NCBI GenBank assembly: GCA_024305405.1
Contig: JAKNDB010000054.1
Coordinates: forward strand, 310,001 to 374,000
Source of the DNA: Dirofilaria immitis
Taxonomy: Eukaryota > Nematoda > Chromadorea > Rhabditida > Onchocercidae
DNA length: 64,000 nt
Reading direction: 5' to 3'
The notes under the pieces were generated by a model that was not told the origin of the DNA, did not search any database, and worked only from the letters and a program-made list of their open reading frames with translations. This document shows positions 38,508-51,680 of the stretch, in pieces. A program made the position numbers and the translations under genes. How positions within the stretch are numbered: position 1 is the first letter of the stretch; every line of letters starts with the position of its first letter.

Positions 38508-40615
38508 TAAATTGAATTGAATTGTTTAAAAATAAGATTGAAAAGAATAGACAACAACTAGTTGCGTATGACAATTTGATGTCATTCGTTAAATCCGATT
38601 AATGTACGCCTTCATTCATTCATTCCATGATGTGATGTGATAATTATCAAATTACTGATGGCAAGGCAAATATTCAACAATGTTAAAATACTACTGTAGT
38701 AGGTAAATTTATAATAATCAATATCAATAATCTAATCTTTTAACATATAAATTAAATTTACACATGAAATTTTCATTAAAATATATATTCGAGAATAATA
38801 CAATATAATCATTCAATTCATTCGAGAATAGTTATTTTTAAAATTATATTAAATTAAATTTATAATCGATTTTTCATCTTTTCTTTTCTTTTTTACATAA
38901 ATTTTGAAATAAATCAATCGATTCATACTCACTCGTTTAAAAATAATAATAATAATAATAAGTTATCAAAATAGACAAGAATGTTTGACATTATCATAAC
39001 CTTTAAAACTATTATCTATGATATTCTTCATTTCACTAATAGAATTTTTATAAAAATTTCGCGCATGAAATTTGGTAACATATTGATTGATACTTACGTC
39101 ATCAGCAATTATTATAACTTATTATTTTCTTAATGATTACCTTATTTATAATAAACAATATATATTTTTATCTATTTTAATTATTAATTTAAACGTATCA
39201 AATTAAATTCTTTTGCTACTATAATTATTCTTATCAAAATTAATGATATCATTATCAATATAAATATTATTTGTTAGATCAGAATTTTATTATCTCTTTG
39301 CTTCATCGCTATTAGAAATACCAATGTTTTAAATTACTGTATCTTAAATCATCAGAAAGTTATGCAATCTATCAAATATATTATCCATTGTTACTGTCTT
39401 CCAGTTAATTTTGTTTATTGATGAAATTACAGTAATAAGTAGTATGAGAAGTAATCATAAGTGGCTGAAGAAAAAGCAAAAGGTGTCTGTTACTATTTAT
39501 TAATATTTACATAGAAAAGTAAGATATGCAAAGTTGTTTGTTTATGTATCGGTTAACGATCATTTACCGCAACTATAGGTACTTCACAGTATCATCAGCA
39601 ATAGGCAAATTTACAACATTACTAAAATGACAACTAGAAATGGCAATGGAGCAAACAAATATTTGCGTTGAAAAGATGTAAAGGTGAAAAATAATTTGTA
39701 TGATTATTATCGATCCATCCGTTATAAGCAAACAAAATTTCAATCAGTACTACTACTACTACCTATTACCAAATATATATCAAATAAATTTGAATTTAAA
39801 AAAAAAAGAAACGGTAATTGAATAAGTCAATTAGAATTTCATTCAAATAATATTTAATAGGAATTGAAATAATTTATTCTCTTTACAAAAAAAAAAATTA
39901 GATAATGCTATTAAAAGGCTTGGCTCTAGTCTATTTATATGAATATTAATTATTTGGCTTTAATAGCGTAAAATTTAAAAAATTTATTCAAATAATATAA
40001 TAAACATTTCGAATTGTTTAATTGAACTTTTAAAAAAAGAAGAAAAGAAATGATTGAAATGTCAAGGACTGTCTTTTTTTTAAGGCTTAGTTTGTTTAGG
40101 CTAAATTCAAATGATTCGAATATTCTTAAAATTTTGCATATTAAAAAAATTTAATCTAAAATTTGGTGTGATTTAATAATTTATCAAAATTATTTCTTAC
40201 TTTTTTTAGTTTCTTAGCTAAAAAGTATCGTTTTTTTCAAAAGTTTCTGGCTTCCTTCGTGAATCATTCAACTTTTTTTTGTTAATTATTATTCAGCAAG
40301 AAAATGATTCCTATTATCATAGTTGCTAACTTTTTTTAAATTTAAATTTAAATGAAAATGGCTTTTCATATAAGCACGAAGTATTTCTTTCTTTTTTTTT
40401 TTTTTTTGAAAATGTTTATATGAACCAATTAAATAGAAGTAGCTAGCTACTAGTTATATTTATTAAAATGAATAAAGTAGTAATCTAAAAAACAATAAAC
40501 AATAAACAAACAAATGAAACAATCGATCTTTAGGCAAAATATCTTGAATTTTTTTAAAAGGTCATTAAAGGTTAGACAAACTTTTTTTTTTTTTTATAAT
40601 ATGATAACGGAAGGA

Positions 40616-40633
40616 GGGACGGGGAGGGAGGGG
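40616..40633 (+). other. G-quadruplex motif
   Basis: GGG-AC-GGGG-A-GGG-A-GGGG: four G runs of three or more with loops of two, one and one bases. This is a textbook intramolecular G-quadruplex pattern with very short loops, about 20 bases after a T14 run. Confidence 0.8.
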
Positions 40634-40966
40634 AAAAAAAGAAGTTATTGTTAACCTGAAAATAGTTTAGCTAATAAGGACAAACAAACAATAATAAAAG
40701 TTATGGCGCCATTATGGCTAGCATAAAATAACCAAAAATAATATTATATTTTCTAATGTTTTTTTTCGATCAGCTTAAACTGATGGAAATGCTTTTAGCA
40801 TTAATATTATTTCGACCATTTATTTAAGGCTTCTTTGATAAAATGATTTTTTTCTCGTTTTACTAAACGATAAAAGAAAATGATTGAAAATGAATGATAT
40901 GTGATAAATATATCAATCATGATAATAATTTATCAATTATTAATGCTTCCTTTTTTATCTAATCAT

Positions 40967-41012
40967 GATAAGAGTTCAAGTATGTTATGATAAGAGTTTA
41001 AATATGTTATGT
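40967..41012. repeat. Direct tandem duplication of about 22 bp
   Basis: ATGATAAGAGTTCAAGTATGTT is followed at once by a copy with two changes (TTTAAATATG). Confidence 0.6.
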
Positions 41013-41673
41013 CTAAAATTTTGTGTGTCTTTTTTTAAAAAACTATCAGACATTACATATTACTGTATCATATTTATTGATTCTAAATTATTCTAATTTG
41101 TATTTGCATATGAAATTTTGCATTAATTGCTTAGAAAATATTATATGATACAAATAATCAGACTATTATTTTTTTTCTTTCAAAAATTCATTTAATTTAA
41201 TTTTTATAGAATGATAAAAATTAATTAGCATATTTATTGATTGATAAAAAATTTTTTACAAATTTTTGATAAATAAAGTATTGGAGTAAAATTCTCGAAA
41301 ATATTTTCTGTTTATTTGATAATTTAATGTATATGCTATTTATTATTTTATGTTATCATTAGTTTATCACAATATTTTGCTTTTTTATCAACAACATTTT
41401 CTCACACTAATCATTTATCAAATTTGTCAATTTATTTCATTTTAATTCGTGCAAAATGTAATTTGTTCCCTTTAAAAAAACAAAATTCTTTTTTTTTCTT
41501 TAATGCCCAAAATTTTTTTTTAAGGATATGCAAAAATTGGTTGTTTGTTTGGTAAGCAAGCAAGCGGGGTGTTTGTTGGCGCATTCATGAGATTGGTAAA
41601 TGTAAATATATTCATTTTTTCAATTTCGGCTTCCCTCTTCCTCTTCTTTTTTTTTTTTCTTATTTTGGAAGCT

Positions 41674-41760
41674 GTAACCTTTGAACGATCCGATCCGCGA
41701 TCCGTTAAATCATGTTTGTGATGTAGCACAGACGATACGACGACGTCCAAAATGGCATTA
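41674..41760. other. Less AT-rich island with GATCCG words and an ATGGC motif
   Basis: GAACGATCCGATCCGCGATC is unusual in this surround, with three GATCCG-like words in 20 bases. Downstream CCAAAATGGC contains the AAATGGC core used by YY1/PHO-type zinc fingers. A minus-strand frame is open for about 30 codons but ends in low complexity. Function is inference only. Confidence 0.3.
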
Positions 41761-42715
41761 TCAATAGCTAAAACAATTTTTTTTTTTCATCTTTTTTTTC
41801 TTTTTCTTCCTTTTTACTTTTAGCTATCTTTGAAAATAGCAATCTAACCATTACATACATATATATAATTTTTATAGTTACGTATTATTTACGTGTTACG
41901 TGTTCCGTATGCGATTCAATAAAAATAAACAAAAAAATTTGAAAAACCATTCATCGTTGTATATATATATATATATCCATTAAATCAAATCTAATATTTC
42001 TCTGATCAATATATAAAAATCATGCATCATCATGCATGTAATATCCATTCAATCAAATCAATTATTTGCAATAGAACAAAATAGATTTCTCAAATCAATA
42101 TAATCATTTTATTTATAATGGACACAAAAACTTCTTACTAGATTAGTATATTAGATTATTGAAATGAGCTCAAAGTTTCGGGAAAATGCTTATGATATTT
42201 ATAAATTAATTAAATAAAATTTAACCTTTGATAAGCATAACTTAATAATTGAAATTTGAAATACATAAATTCTCGAACAATCTCGAAAAGAAAAAAACGA
42301 ATTTATTGTTTCTTTCAAAAGTTTTTCAAATTCTTTCAAAATACTTTCGCTACTTAAAACTTTTTTTTTTTTTGAAAATTATTATATGAATCGATTTGTG
42401 AAGAGAAAAAATTATGAATTCGATGAAATAGTAAATGAACTAAGCGATAATTTTATCAAAAATCCCCGTAATAATAAACAGACCATAAAATCGTTAAATT
42501 CAATTGTGACGTAATATAGTTTAAGAGCTATTATGGAATATATATTTGTTTCTCTTATACCAATAGCTAACTTATCATGTCATACTGTGTTTAATAAGTG
42601 GTATATATTATACATGTCTGAATCTATCAATATTAACTAATCTGTTGCATCTTACATTTTAATCATGAAATTTAAAATGAAAATGCGCATTCCGAAAAAA
42701 ATTAAAATAAAAATT

Positions 42716-42872
42716 ACGTAATAATTAAATGAAACGTGCATTTGAAGAAAAACTACGTGATAATTGAGTGAAACGTGCATTTGAAGAAAAAAACTACGTG
42801 ATAATTGAATGAAACGTGCATTTGAAGAAAGAAAGCTACGTGACAATTGAATGAAACGTGCATTTGAAAAAA
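42716..42872. repeat. Minisatellite of about 41 bp, four copies
   Basis: The unit is TACGTGATAATTGAATGAAA followed by CGTGCATTTGAAGAAAAAAC. Four copies of about 40-42 bp differ mainly in the length of the terminal A-rich run. Each copy keeps ACGT.A and ACGTGCATTTGAA. A partial fifth copy (TTACGTGACAA) follows at 42886. Confidence 0.85.
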
Positions 42873-43342
42873 ATGAAAATAAAAATTACGTGACAAATAA
42901 AAATAAAAATTTAAGTTAAATTTGTATTTTTGTATTTGTAAAATTGGAATTTATTTATATTATTATTATTATTATTTGTTGATTATTTATTTGTTATTAA
43001 TTTTTCGCTATTTTATTATAATTTAATTAAATTTGCAAATTTAATTTTCAAATTTAAATTTAAAAGTTTTTATTTCTTTTTTTTGTTTTATTTTTTTCAT
43101 TTTTAAATATCATTTATCATCATTTTTCATTCATTCAAGCATTAAATATACTGTCCAGTTTTATGAAAATGAGGAGGATATTGTTCTAGCATTGAACAGC
43201 TGATTACACATTAATCAGATAAGCATAGATGAGAAGAAAAAAGACGATTGTGTTTGTTTATATTTTAGCGCATTCTGAAATTTCAGAATAAAATGTACTT
43301 TTAAAAGTCGGCAAAATTTGAAATTATTGGTAATAGTAGCTG

Positions 43343-43367
43343 AATGATGGATGGATGGATGGATGGC
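43343..43367. repeat. GATG tetranucleotide repeat
   Basis: GATGGATGGATGGATGG, about five copies. Confidence 0.8.
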
Positions 43368-44107
43368 AAATCAAGCGATGTTGATAATAGAATTTTTATC
43401 ATAATATTATTGATAAAAATTTATTAATCATCATAACTTTGCTAGCATTTTTAAGAACAATTCAATCAGATAGCCTTTACGAATTCATCAAAAAATCATA
43501 AATTCTTGAATGATAATTTTTACTTTAACGTTTAAAAAGATTCGTATAAATGAAATCAAATAGCAAAGTTGAGAATTACATAAATTGATGAATACAACAA
43601 TTTATGCCTTATAAATAAGTTTCAAATAAAGTTCAGCCTTTTCCTTTTTTTTCCCCGAAAAAATCAATAAACAGAAAAATTTGACCTTTTACATATGAAA
43701 GATTGAATTCTTCTTACTTCCTTATTTCCCTTACGGAAAACAATCAAAGGTAGTGCCAGGGTATCGAAAATGTCATCCATACCTTTTTTTTCTTTCTGAA
43801 AAAAATGTTTCATTCGCTTGCTACAGTCAAATTTTTCTTTCTTTTTTTTCCAATACTTTGATAGTAATATCAATTATTTCTCAATTACAGTATTATTTAG
43901 TATCTATGAATTTCATGCGGGAAATTTAAAAAGTTTAAACAAATTTCACACTTCGACATCATTTATAGTTTTCATTTTAAATTTGAATTATAAATTCAAA
44001 TTTGATTTAAATAAATTTTAATTCATATTTATTCGTAGCACATATATTTATAAATAAAATATCAACGCGTAGAATCTTCCAAACTGAAATAACAACTTAT
44101 AAAATAT

Positions 44108-44190
44108 TTCTGAAATGCCGGGATTGATTTTCCAGAAGAACGTGTAAACGTGTTCCAGAAAGTACTACGGTCATCCTTCGGAGTAATGAA
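44108..44190. other. Less AT-rich island with a GAAC...GTTC inverted word
   Basis: Contains GAACGTGTAAACGTGTTC, an imperfect palindrome with two CGTG cores, between GATTTTCCAGAA and CCAGAAAGTACTACGG. It stands out from the flanks and could be a transcription-factor site cluster. No coding evidence. Confidence 0.3.
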
Positions 44191-45402
44191 TATTTATCAC
44201 TAGAAACTTATTTTTTTCTTAAGTTCAATAAATTTTTCCTTGATAGCTAGCTAATAAGTAAATATTTAAAAATTAATTTTAAAGAAATATCAAATGTATA
44301 AAATGAAAAGCTTGATGGTAAATAATTGATTTAATTTATTAAATAATTAATTAAGAACTTAAAATTGAAAACCCATTATATTCAATATCATAAAAATAAT
44401 CATCAAAGTCTAATTCTTTCTTTCAGAATTTTTTCTACTTTACAAAAAAAAAAAAGTTGAAATTTTAAATTCCAATATAAAACGAAGAAAAGGGTGTTGA
44501 TTGAATTGGAAGTACAGACATCTTATCAGTTTTGTGCATCCCGCTGATTTCTTTTATTTGAATCTTTTTTTTTTTTTGTATACATCCGAATATTTACATC
44601 TCAATTAGTATTACCCTTCCGACTTTTATTTTTTTTTTACTTTTCATCCTTAAATATTCAAGCCGATCAAATGAATGGATTATTGATAGTTGTCAATTGT
44701 TGAGGGAAAATTAATGGCAATTTTTCAAAGAAGAGATTATCAAAAAGTTAAATTAGTTCGATATAGATTTGCAGGTATTATTCAAAATTATATTGAATTA
44801 AAATCGAGAAGAGAAATCCTTCTCTTTCGCTGATCTATCAATAATCAATCAATAATATTGAAATTGAATAAATTCAATAATTTATTCCAAATATTTTTAT
44901 TTCCCAAATAAAAAAAAGTTTTACAGAATTATTTTAAATATTATTTTAATTAAAATTATTTTAATTAAAATAATTTTTTTAAAATATATTTTTAAAAGCA
45001 AAATTTTCCTTTTAAAAATTTAAGCAACATTTGTTTGAAAAAGATATGAGTAAAGAAAAAATTTTAATATAATTGTGTATGTTATTGTTTGTTTTTTATT
45101 TTAAGCCAAATTATATGAATAATTCTTTGAAATAAAATTTGCTGAAATGTTATATGATTTCAAATAAAACTTTCACGAGCAATCAATTTGCAGTAGCAGT
45201 GATAATAACAGCAGTCATTTGGTAAATATTTATATGAGTGATAAAATTTCGATTAAAAAGAAAAAGATAAAAGAAAAAGTAAACTTCATAATTTACATTT
45301 TAAAGAACTATAAGTATTCTTTTTTGGCTTTCAAAAATTTATTCTTTTCATTCATATATTAGTTCATTTACTTAATAAAAAAAAAATGTTAAATAAATAA
45401 TA

Positions 45403-45590
45403 ATATCTACGATAGTATTTATATACCGTAAAGTATCATTGAATTACAAATAGTTAATTTAAATATAAAATAAATAGTATCTACGATATAAGAATGCCAT
45501 TAATAGTATTTATATACTGTATGAAGCATTACTTAATTATAAATATATAAATGTTACTAATAGCATTTATGTGCTGTAAAATTATAGTAA
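45403..45590. repeat. Degenerate tandem repeat of about 65-75 bp
   Basis: Three diverged copies of TAGTATTTATATACTGTA plus AAG.ATTA.TTAATTA sequence, with ATCTACGAT at the head of the first two. Probably an old minisatellite. Confidence 0.45.
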
Positions 45591-48500
45591 TATAAAAATA
45601 TAATTAAAAGATTAGCCGATCTTTGAAATTTTCAATCGTGAATTATAATTGATGACATATTCATTTATCAAAAAATAATTTTGGTTATATGAAAAATTAA
45701 TCTCTTCACAAATGATCAAATTGTATTCAATGCTGATAAATTGATAAGATTGAATGAATCAAACAACAATAGCTGTGAATTTTTTTTGAAAAAAAGTTGG
45801 GAAAAATTCATTTGTTTTTAAACTCTAAAATTTCGAACAATTTGAAAGTATGACTAATTTTGTTGCAAAATTAATCATGGCCATTTTTAATCATTTTATC
45901 AAAAAATATCACCGCTATTGTTTATTGTATGAAAAATTAGCTTAGCTATCAAAATTTTCTACATTCCGCTATTTTCATTGAATAATAATTAGTGAAAAGT
46001 TTTAATTTAATTTTTATGAGAATACATTTATCATATTGCTTAATGATTGATATTCATTTTTTTAAAGCATAAAGTTTTATAATTTTTATCTATGTATATC
46101 ATTAATATGTAAATAAAATTATATGCATTTCTTCATTTGATCTAATCCTTTTTTTTGCATAAATTAAAAATATTTATAAAATTAACTTTGTTGAATATGT
46201 AATTTAAATTAGACTATTCAAGTGATAAAGTTTAATAAATTAATTAATAACAATGATAATATATGAATGTAAATTAATACAAAATTCAACTTAATTTGCA
46301 ACAAAATTTTATTGAAATTCATTTTGAAAATTAAAACGATGCATTATTATTATTATACATCAAATGAAGGAGGAAGAAAAAAAAAAAAAAGAACTATCAA
46401 AAATACACAATCAAAAAACACAAAACAATCATATTTATTAATCAAAAAAAGATACGATCTCTAATAGCATATCAATCAATATTGACAATAATACACGACT
46501 ATACTGATTTTCTTAATTTCATAAAAAGAAAAATATGACAAATTAATCTGCCCACTTTTTAATAATCATACCTCTTTAAAATATATCAATTGATAAGTTA
46601 TTGAAAGTTGCTATAATGATAGCAATAATTTTTTTATAATATTATTTTATTATATTATTCAAATTTTACGCAGAACTTTTCTTTAATCTTATTAAAAAAT
46701 TAAATCAGATTTAAAAAAAAAATTTTTTTCCAAAGAATTTAAATAAGCTGATAATGAAAGGAAAAATTAAATCACTAATACCGTTATACCAACTTTCATC
46801 AAATGATTAATTTAAAAATTTCATTGCTAATTCTATATCTCGTCGAGAATTAAGAAATCAAAACTTTTCCAATATTATTTAAAATGGAAAAAAAATTATT
46901 TCATTCAAAATATACGAAAAACAACAAAACAAAAATTTAGCATAAAAATTTGAGGAAAAGAGAAAATAAAAAATTTTGGAAAAGAAAAAATGATAAATGG
47001 CAAAAATGTTTGCAAATATTTAATTTCATTATCATATTATCAAATTAACAGGAAGGAAAAAAAGGAAAATTAAATTTAATGATTAGTATTTGTTTTACAT
47101 TTCTTATATAAAATATTAAATTAATATTTTCACAACTATATACATCGTAAAGCTATAACCAAAGATAAAATTTTTATAATATTAAAATCTATTTAAATTA
47201 AATTTTTAATCATAAAATTTATTACTAATTATCTTACTCATTATTTTTATAAATATGAAAAAAAGGAAGAGAAAACTTTTTGCTATTATGATTACATTTT
47301 CAAGATACTGAAATTTAAATAAGACTTGTATTTCCTCCAACCATACTCATTAATTTGCTATTAAATGTTGCTAATATCGATGATCAATGAAAATTTTTCA
47401 GATTAAAAAAAAAAATGAAGAAAATCAATGAATGATACTTAAATGAATAATAATAATAATCTTTACCATACATCAATTATTATTTGTTTACAATTATAAT
47501 AAAATTTAATATTCTTTCATCATAGTAATTTCTCAGGTAAAAAAAAATACAAATTAAGCACGATCACCTGTAGATAAATCCACAAATTGTGCTTATAAAT
47601 TTTAAATTTTATTCGAAATTTAAAAATTAATAGGCCAAACAGGTATATTTATAGAAGAAAAAATAAAAAAATAAGTAAAGTTATAAATTACTAAAAACAT
47701 TTTGTTATCAGATGATTGAAAAATTAATGATGACAATAATTTTTTTGGTAGTTACTGATGGAATGTTAAAATAACAAATTTCAATGAAATTTAAAATTAT
47801 CATCATTCATTTTAAATTTTTACTTATCATAAACTTGTGATAATCAAAATTCCTTCAATTAAATTAATTTAAATTTTCAATATTATGAAATTAATAAATA
47901 TATATTAAAAGATAGTTAACTATCAGTGTCAATACCGGGAAATATGCCGTACTAGATGATGAGGGTTAAATCAATTTTATTAATTTCATTTAATTTATTT
48001 CCTCTCTGGCCTAAATTGATCAAAAACTACGAATATATGGCTAATCAATTTAGGAAATATCTTTTCATTTTTTTCAGATTGAATTTTATAAGTTAAAATA
48101 GGAAAGAGCAAACGACGATATAATGTTAAAATAGAAATTAATATTTAAATTAAATAGAAATTGAAAAACTCAATTTTGAAAGAGAAACATTTTGATGTGA
48201 TAAATTGTAATCAATATTGAATTGAATGCATTCTTCTATTAATTTCCAATAGACTAACCCATTGTTCGTTATTACAATTTTTGTTTTTTGAAACCTGAAA
48301 TCGAATATTTTTAATTTTTACAATTTTATATAATTGTAATGGTGAATTTAGATTAATTATTTCATATTTCTAATAATTTAATTATCAAACGTAATCCAAT
48401 TTTATATGTTTTCATGTATTTAAGTGATATTTATTATAAATTAAATATTTGCTTAGTTTATATATTTTTATATAATTTTATGCTAGATATAAGTAGATAA

Positions 48501-49140
48501 CTGATAAAAGATAAAAATGATTGTTGAAGAAATCAGATAATTAGATCATTTAAGAATTGTAATGAAAATTATAATGATATAATAATTTTGATCTCGATCA
48601 AAAAGCAGCAAGTGATAGCATCAAACAGTCAGTAATCCATTCAAAAAAATCAAATATGAATTTTAAAAATTATTTAAATTTATGAATGACTCTAGATTTT
48701 AAATTATTTGGTTCATATGATTATCATTTATACCATTTCTAAATCAGTACCTTAAATTTCATAATTTAAATAGATCTAATCAGACTAGTATCAATAAACA
48801 TCCGTAAGCTTAAATATTAAAATGGTGCAAAAAATAAACAAAAAATATCTGTAATAATGATATACGTATAACTTCACATATTTCACGTATTCAAATTGTA
48901 CAACTCAAATCTTCGTAAAATTAGAAGTAAAGCATTTAAATAATGCATGCAAACATGCATAATAATAGTCTCAGAATATATTGTAATAAATAAATTTAAC
49001 ATACCTGAGTGGAATGGATTGATTATTTTGATTGCGTTCAAAGATCGCAAATATTGAAGTAATGAAAATAATAATAATAATAATATATGGTAATAACATA
49101 TGATGAAATAACGATAATGTAATAGCAATAAATAGTGAAG

Positions 49141-50673
49141 TCACATGGATTGCATATGTTGCAGTGGCAATGTCATGTGTTCTTCCATGGTACCATTTAA
49201 CGCAGCATACTGTAATCGAGGATCCTGTGGCATATACATATTCATAGTTGCTGCCGCTGCTATTGCTGCTGAGGCAGCCGTCGAAGAAGATTCTTTATGA
49301 GGTTCGTAGAAGGCACGAAATTGTGAAGTTAATGGGGATTCAGTTGTTACAGTAGCTGCTACTCCAGAATCTGGTGATTCACCGTTACTTGTTCCCGTAT
49401 TCGTGGCAACATCAGAAGAAGTTTCAGGTTTCACAGCTAACGAGATACCTGCAGCATTACTATAATGTTGCTGTTGTTGCGCAGCTGCAGCTTGCTGATA
49501 TCTGCAGCTGCAGCAGCCAATGAACAACTAGGTGACTGTGAATAATGTGAAGCCGGTGATGTCGCACTACTTAACGAATATGGCATTCCGATCATATTCT
49601 CATAACCTGTACGACCATATAAGGAATAGGAATCAAAGTACGGTGAGCTAGAAACAGAATTAATCGGTTGTTGCCAACCGGTTGTCATTGGCTGATAAAT
49701 ATTTTGAGTTTTAATTGGATCTAGAAATGTACTGGCTGACATAGCTAGACCATTCTTTTTCGGCAAATTTTTCGTTTTCTCCTTGGACGATATTTGTAAT
49801 CCGGATGTTCTTTCATATGAATTGCTCGAAGACGTTTTGCTTCATCGATAAACGGCCGTTTTTCCAATTCATTCAACAATTTCCATTCTTGTCCCAAACG
49901 TTTTGAAATTTCCGAATTGTGCATTTTCGGATTCTCTTGCGCCATTTACGACGTTGTCCACGAGACCAAACCATAAATGCATTCATGGGACGTTTAACTC
50001 GATCATCACCTAAAATTTTGAAAATTTTTCAAAACTATAAAAATATTATTTAACAAATTATAAATAAAAATTAAAGTTTATTTTGAAAAGAATAAAGAAC
50101 AAAAATTTTTAAAACTCTAAAATTCTATAAAATCGTAAATTTAATATTTGTAAATAAAACGCCATCTAATAATTATTTTGATAACAATAAACTTTAATAC
50201 ATTAGCTTGGGTTATTTTCAGATAACATTGTTAATATCTAAAAATAATTCAATTTTGATATAAAAATACAAAAAAAAATTTAAAGATCAAATTCTATTTT
50301 TATTTAGAATGCATCTTTAAAAACAATGCTTGCTTTCATTCGCTGTTTAAAATATATTGTTTTCTTTATAAGTCATCATCATTTGCCATCTTTATAGTTT
50401 AATAAAAGATATAAAATAAATTGTAATTTTTAAAAACACCTTTTTATCCTTTAAACAAGGCGATCCTGGTGAATTCGAAACACAGCATTCTTCCACAGTT
50501 GGTATAGATGAAGTTGATGTAGGTGGTATGGAGAAACCTGAAGGCATGGCACTATACAAGGAGAATGCATCCTGAAGAGCTGCAGCTGCAGAAGCACTAG
50601 TTGCTACTGTTGTTGCCGCTGTTGCTGTTCCAGGTGCGGCTTTCAGCTCATTTTCCATCATCATCATCATCAT
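49141..50673 (-). CDS. sox-2: SoxB-family HMG-box transcription factor (sox-2 type)
   Basis: DNA-binding regulator of neural and pluripotent fates in animals. Two coding exons: 50440-50673 starts at the first of six ATG codons ([15 protein letters not shown]), with alanine/threonine-rich and proline/serine-rich sequence. The second, 49141-50009, holds the HMG box from [20 protein letters not shown] through [20 protein letters not shown] and [20 protein letters not shown] to [10 protein letters not shown]. These are SoxB1-like residues. The C-terminal part has [14 protein letters not shown], serine/proline-rich activation-type sequence, and ends LPLQHMQSM. Four one-base gaps are inferred: T run 50441-50445, TTT 49945-49947, TTTT 49775-49778, and near 49499-49502. 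Adding one base at each restores the frame, and the box then matches the family with no other change. A SoxB2 or sox-3 orthology cannot be excluded. It is flanked on both sides by more than 10 kb without recognised genes. Confidence 0.92.
49776..50009 (-). other. sox-2: Sox HMG-box DNA-binding domain
   Basis: All expected landmarks are present: RPMNAFMVW in helix 1, with the minor-groove wedge FM; the [10 protein letters not shown] turn and helix 2; [13 protein letters not shown] in helix 3; and the basic tail YKYRPRRK. The domain is complete once one A is added at each of two A/T runs (49945-49947 and 49775-49778). Confidence 0.93.
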
Positions 50674-50690
50674 CGGAAACCCTGAAAAAA
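50674..50690 (-). promoter_or_regulatory. Splice or trans-splice acceptor before the Sox start
   Basis: On the minus strand TTTTTTCAG ends eight bases before the first ATG. It is either a trans-splice acceptor or the end of an intron separating an upstream non-coding exon. Confidence 0.5.
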
Positions 50691-50810
50691 TGACGAGATT
50701 AATGATATACAATAAAATTATTAGTATAAATAAACAATAACAGTTGAATGAAAATAGCTCTTATATGATAGGTTGTTAGCAATAAATGATTGCAACATTG
50801 ACGCAATGAT

Positions 50811-50850
50811 ATTGGCTGTACAATGAATATTTTTATCTATTACAGCCAAT
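50811..50850. repeat. Inverted repeat ATTGGCTGTA / TACAGCCAAT
   Basis: Perfect 10-bp arms with a 20-base loop, about 140 bases upstream of the Sox start. Each arm carries a CCAAT or ATTGG word, so it also reads as two oppositely oriented CCAAT boxes. Confidence 0.55.
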
Positions 50851-51585
50851 GATAATGCTATTAACGATTATCAGATAATAACGTCATATTCTCATCAAAT
50901 AAAGTTATACCTATTAGAGTCAATGATAGTGCTAGTAATGTTATATAAATAATCATATTTCTATTTAAATAATGTTAGAAGAGAGAGAGAAAGAAATTGA
51001 AGAAAAGAAAAAAAAGATGTCCTTACTTTGTTTATAAATTACATATTATTAAAGAGAAAAAGAAAAAAATTATGTTTTTTTTTTTAAAATTACAAAAATT
51101 CTCAAATTTTGATAGTTTGATTAAATTAATAAGCAACAAATGAAACAGACAGACAGACAGACAATCAATCTCCTTCTTTCATTATTCTTTAACATCAAAT
51201 ATTATTCAATCAAAAATTGTATCATAATTTAATGAATGGAAAATGAGGAAAAGCATCATTGACATCAAATGACAATATCATATCGAATTATTGGCAATGA
51301 AGCCTTTTGTTATTTGTTGAATGGTAAATATAATATGCATTCATAGCTATATATCTGACCTCTCTTTCTGATTTTGACCTTTTCTTCATTGAGATATTTC
51401 TTTCAATTCTAATCTTCATTTTGCTACAACTAATTTCTTTTTTCTCTCTCTCTTCTTGTTTTGTCAAAAAAAAAAAAAGAACGGAGGGTTAGAAATAAAT
51501 AACTGAATTGTATTAAACTAAACCGATTGATATTGAATAGAAAAAATTCGATTGAATAAAAGAATTGGATTGGATTAAAATGGAA

Positions 51586-51680
51586 ATGAACGGAAATGAA
51601 TAGATATGAATGGAAATGAATAGAAATGAATGGAAATGAATGGAAATGAAATTGAATAGAAATTGAATAGGAATGATTCT
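51586..51680. repeat. Tandem GGAAATGAAT-type repeat
   Basis: About eight 10-12 bp units of GAATGGAAAT and GAATAGAAAT. It opens low-complexity frames on the minus strand. A related GGAAATGAAT/GAATA array occurs at 63120-63290. Confidence 0.8.

Noticed and set aside
42716..42872. Four evenly spaced repeats as a CRISPR array
   Set aside because: Units are contiguous with no unique spacers, in a eukaryotic genome; it is a minisatellite.
50656..50673. Run of six ATG codons at the Sox start as a microsatellite error
   Set aside because: A short in-frame CAT repeat at the start is harmless; which ATG is used cannot be told, but coding potential downstream is clear.
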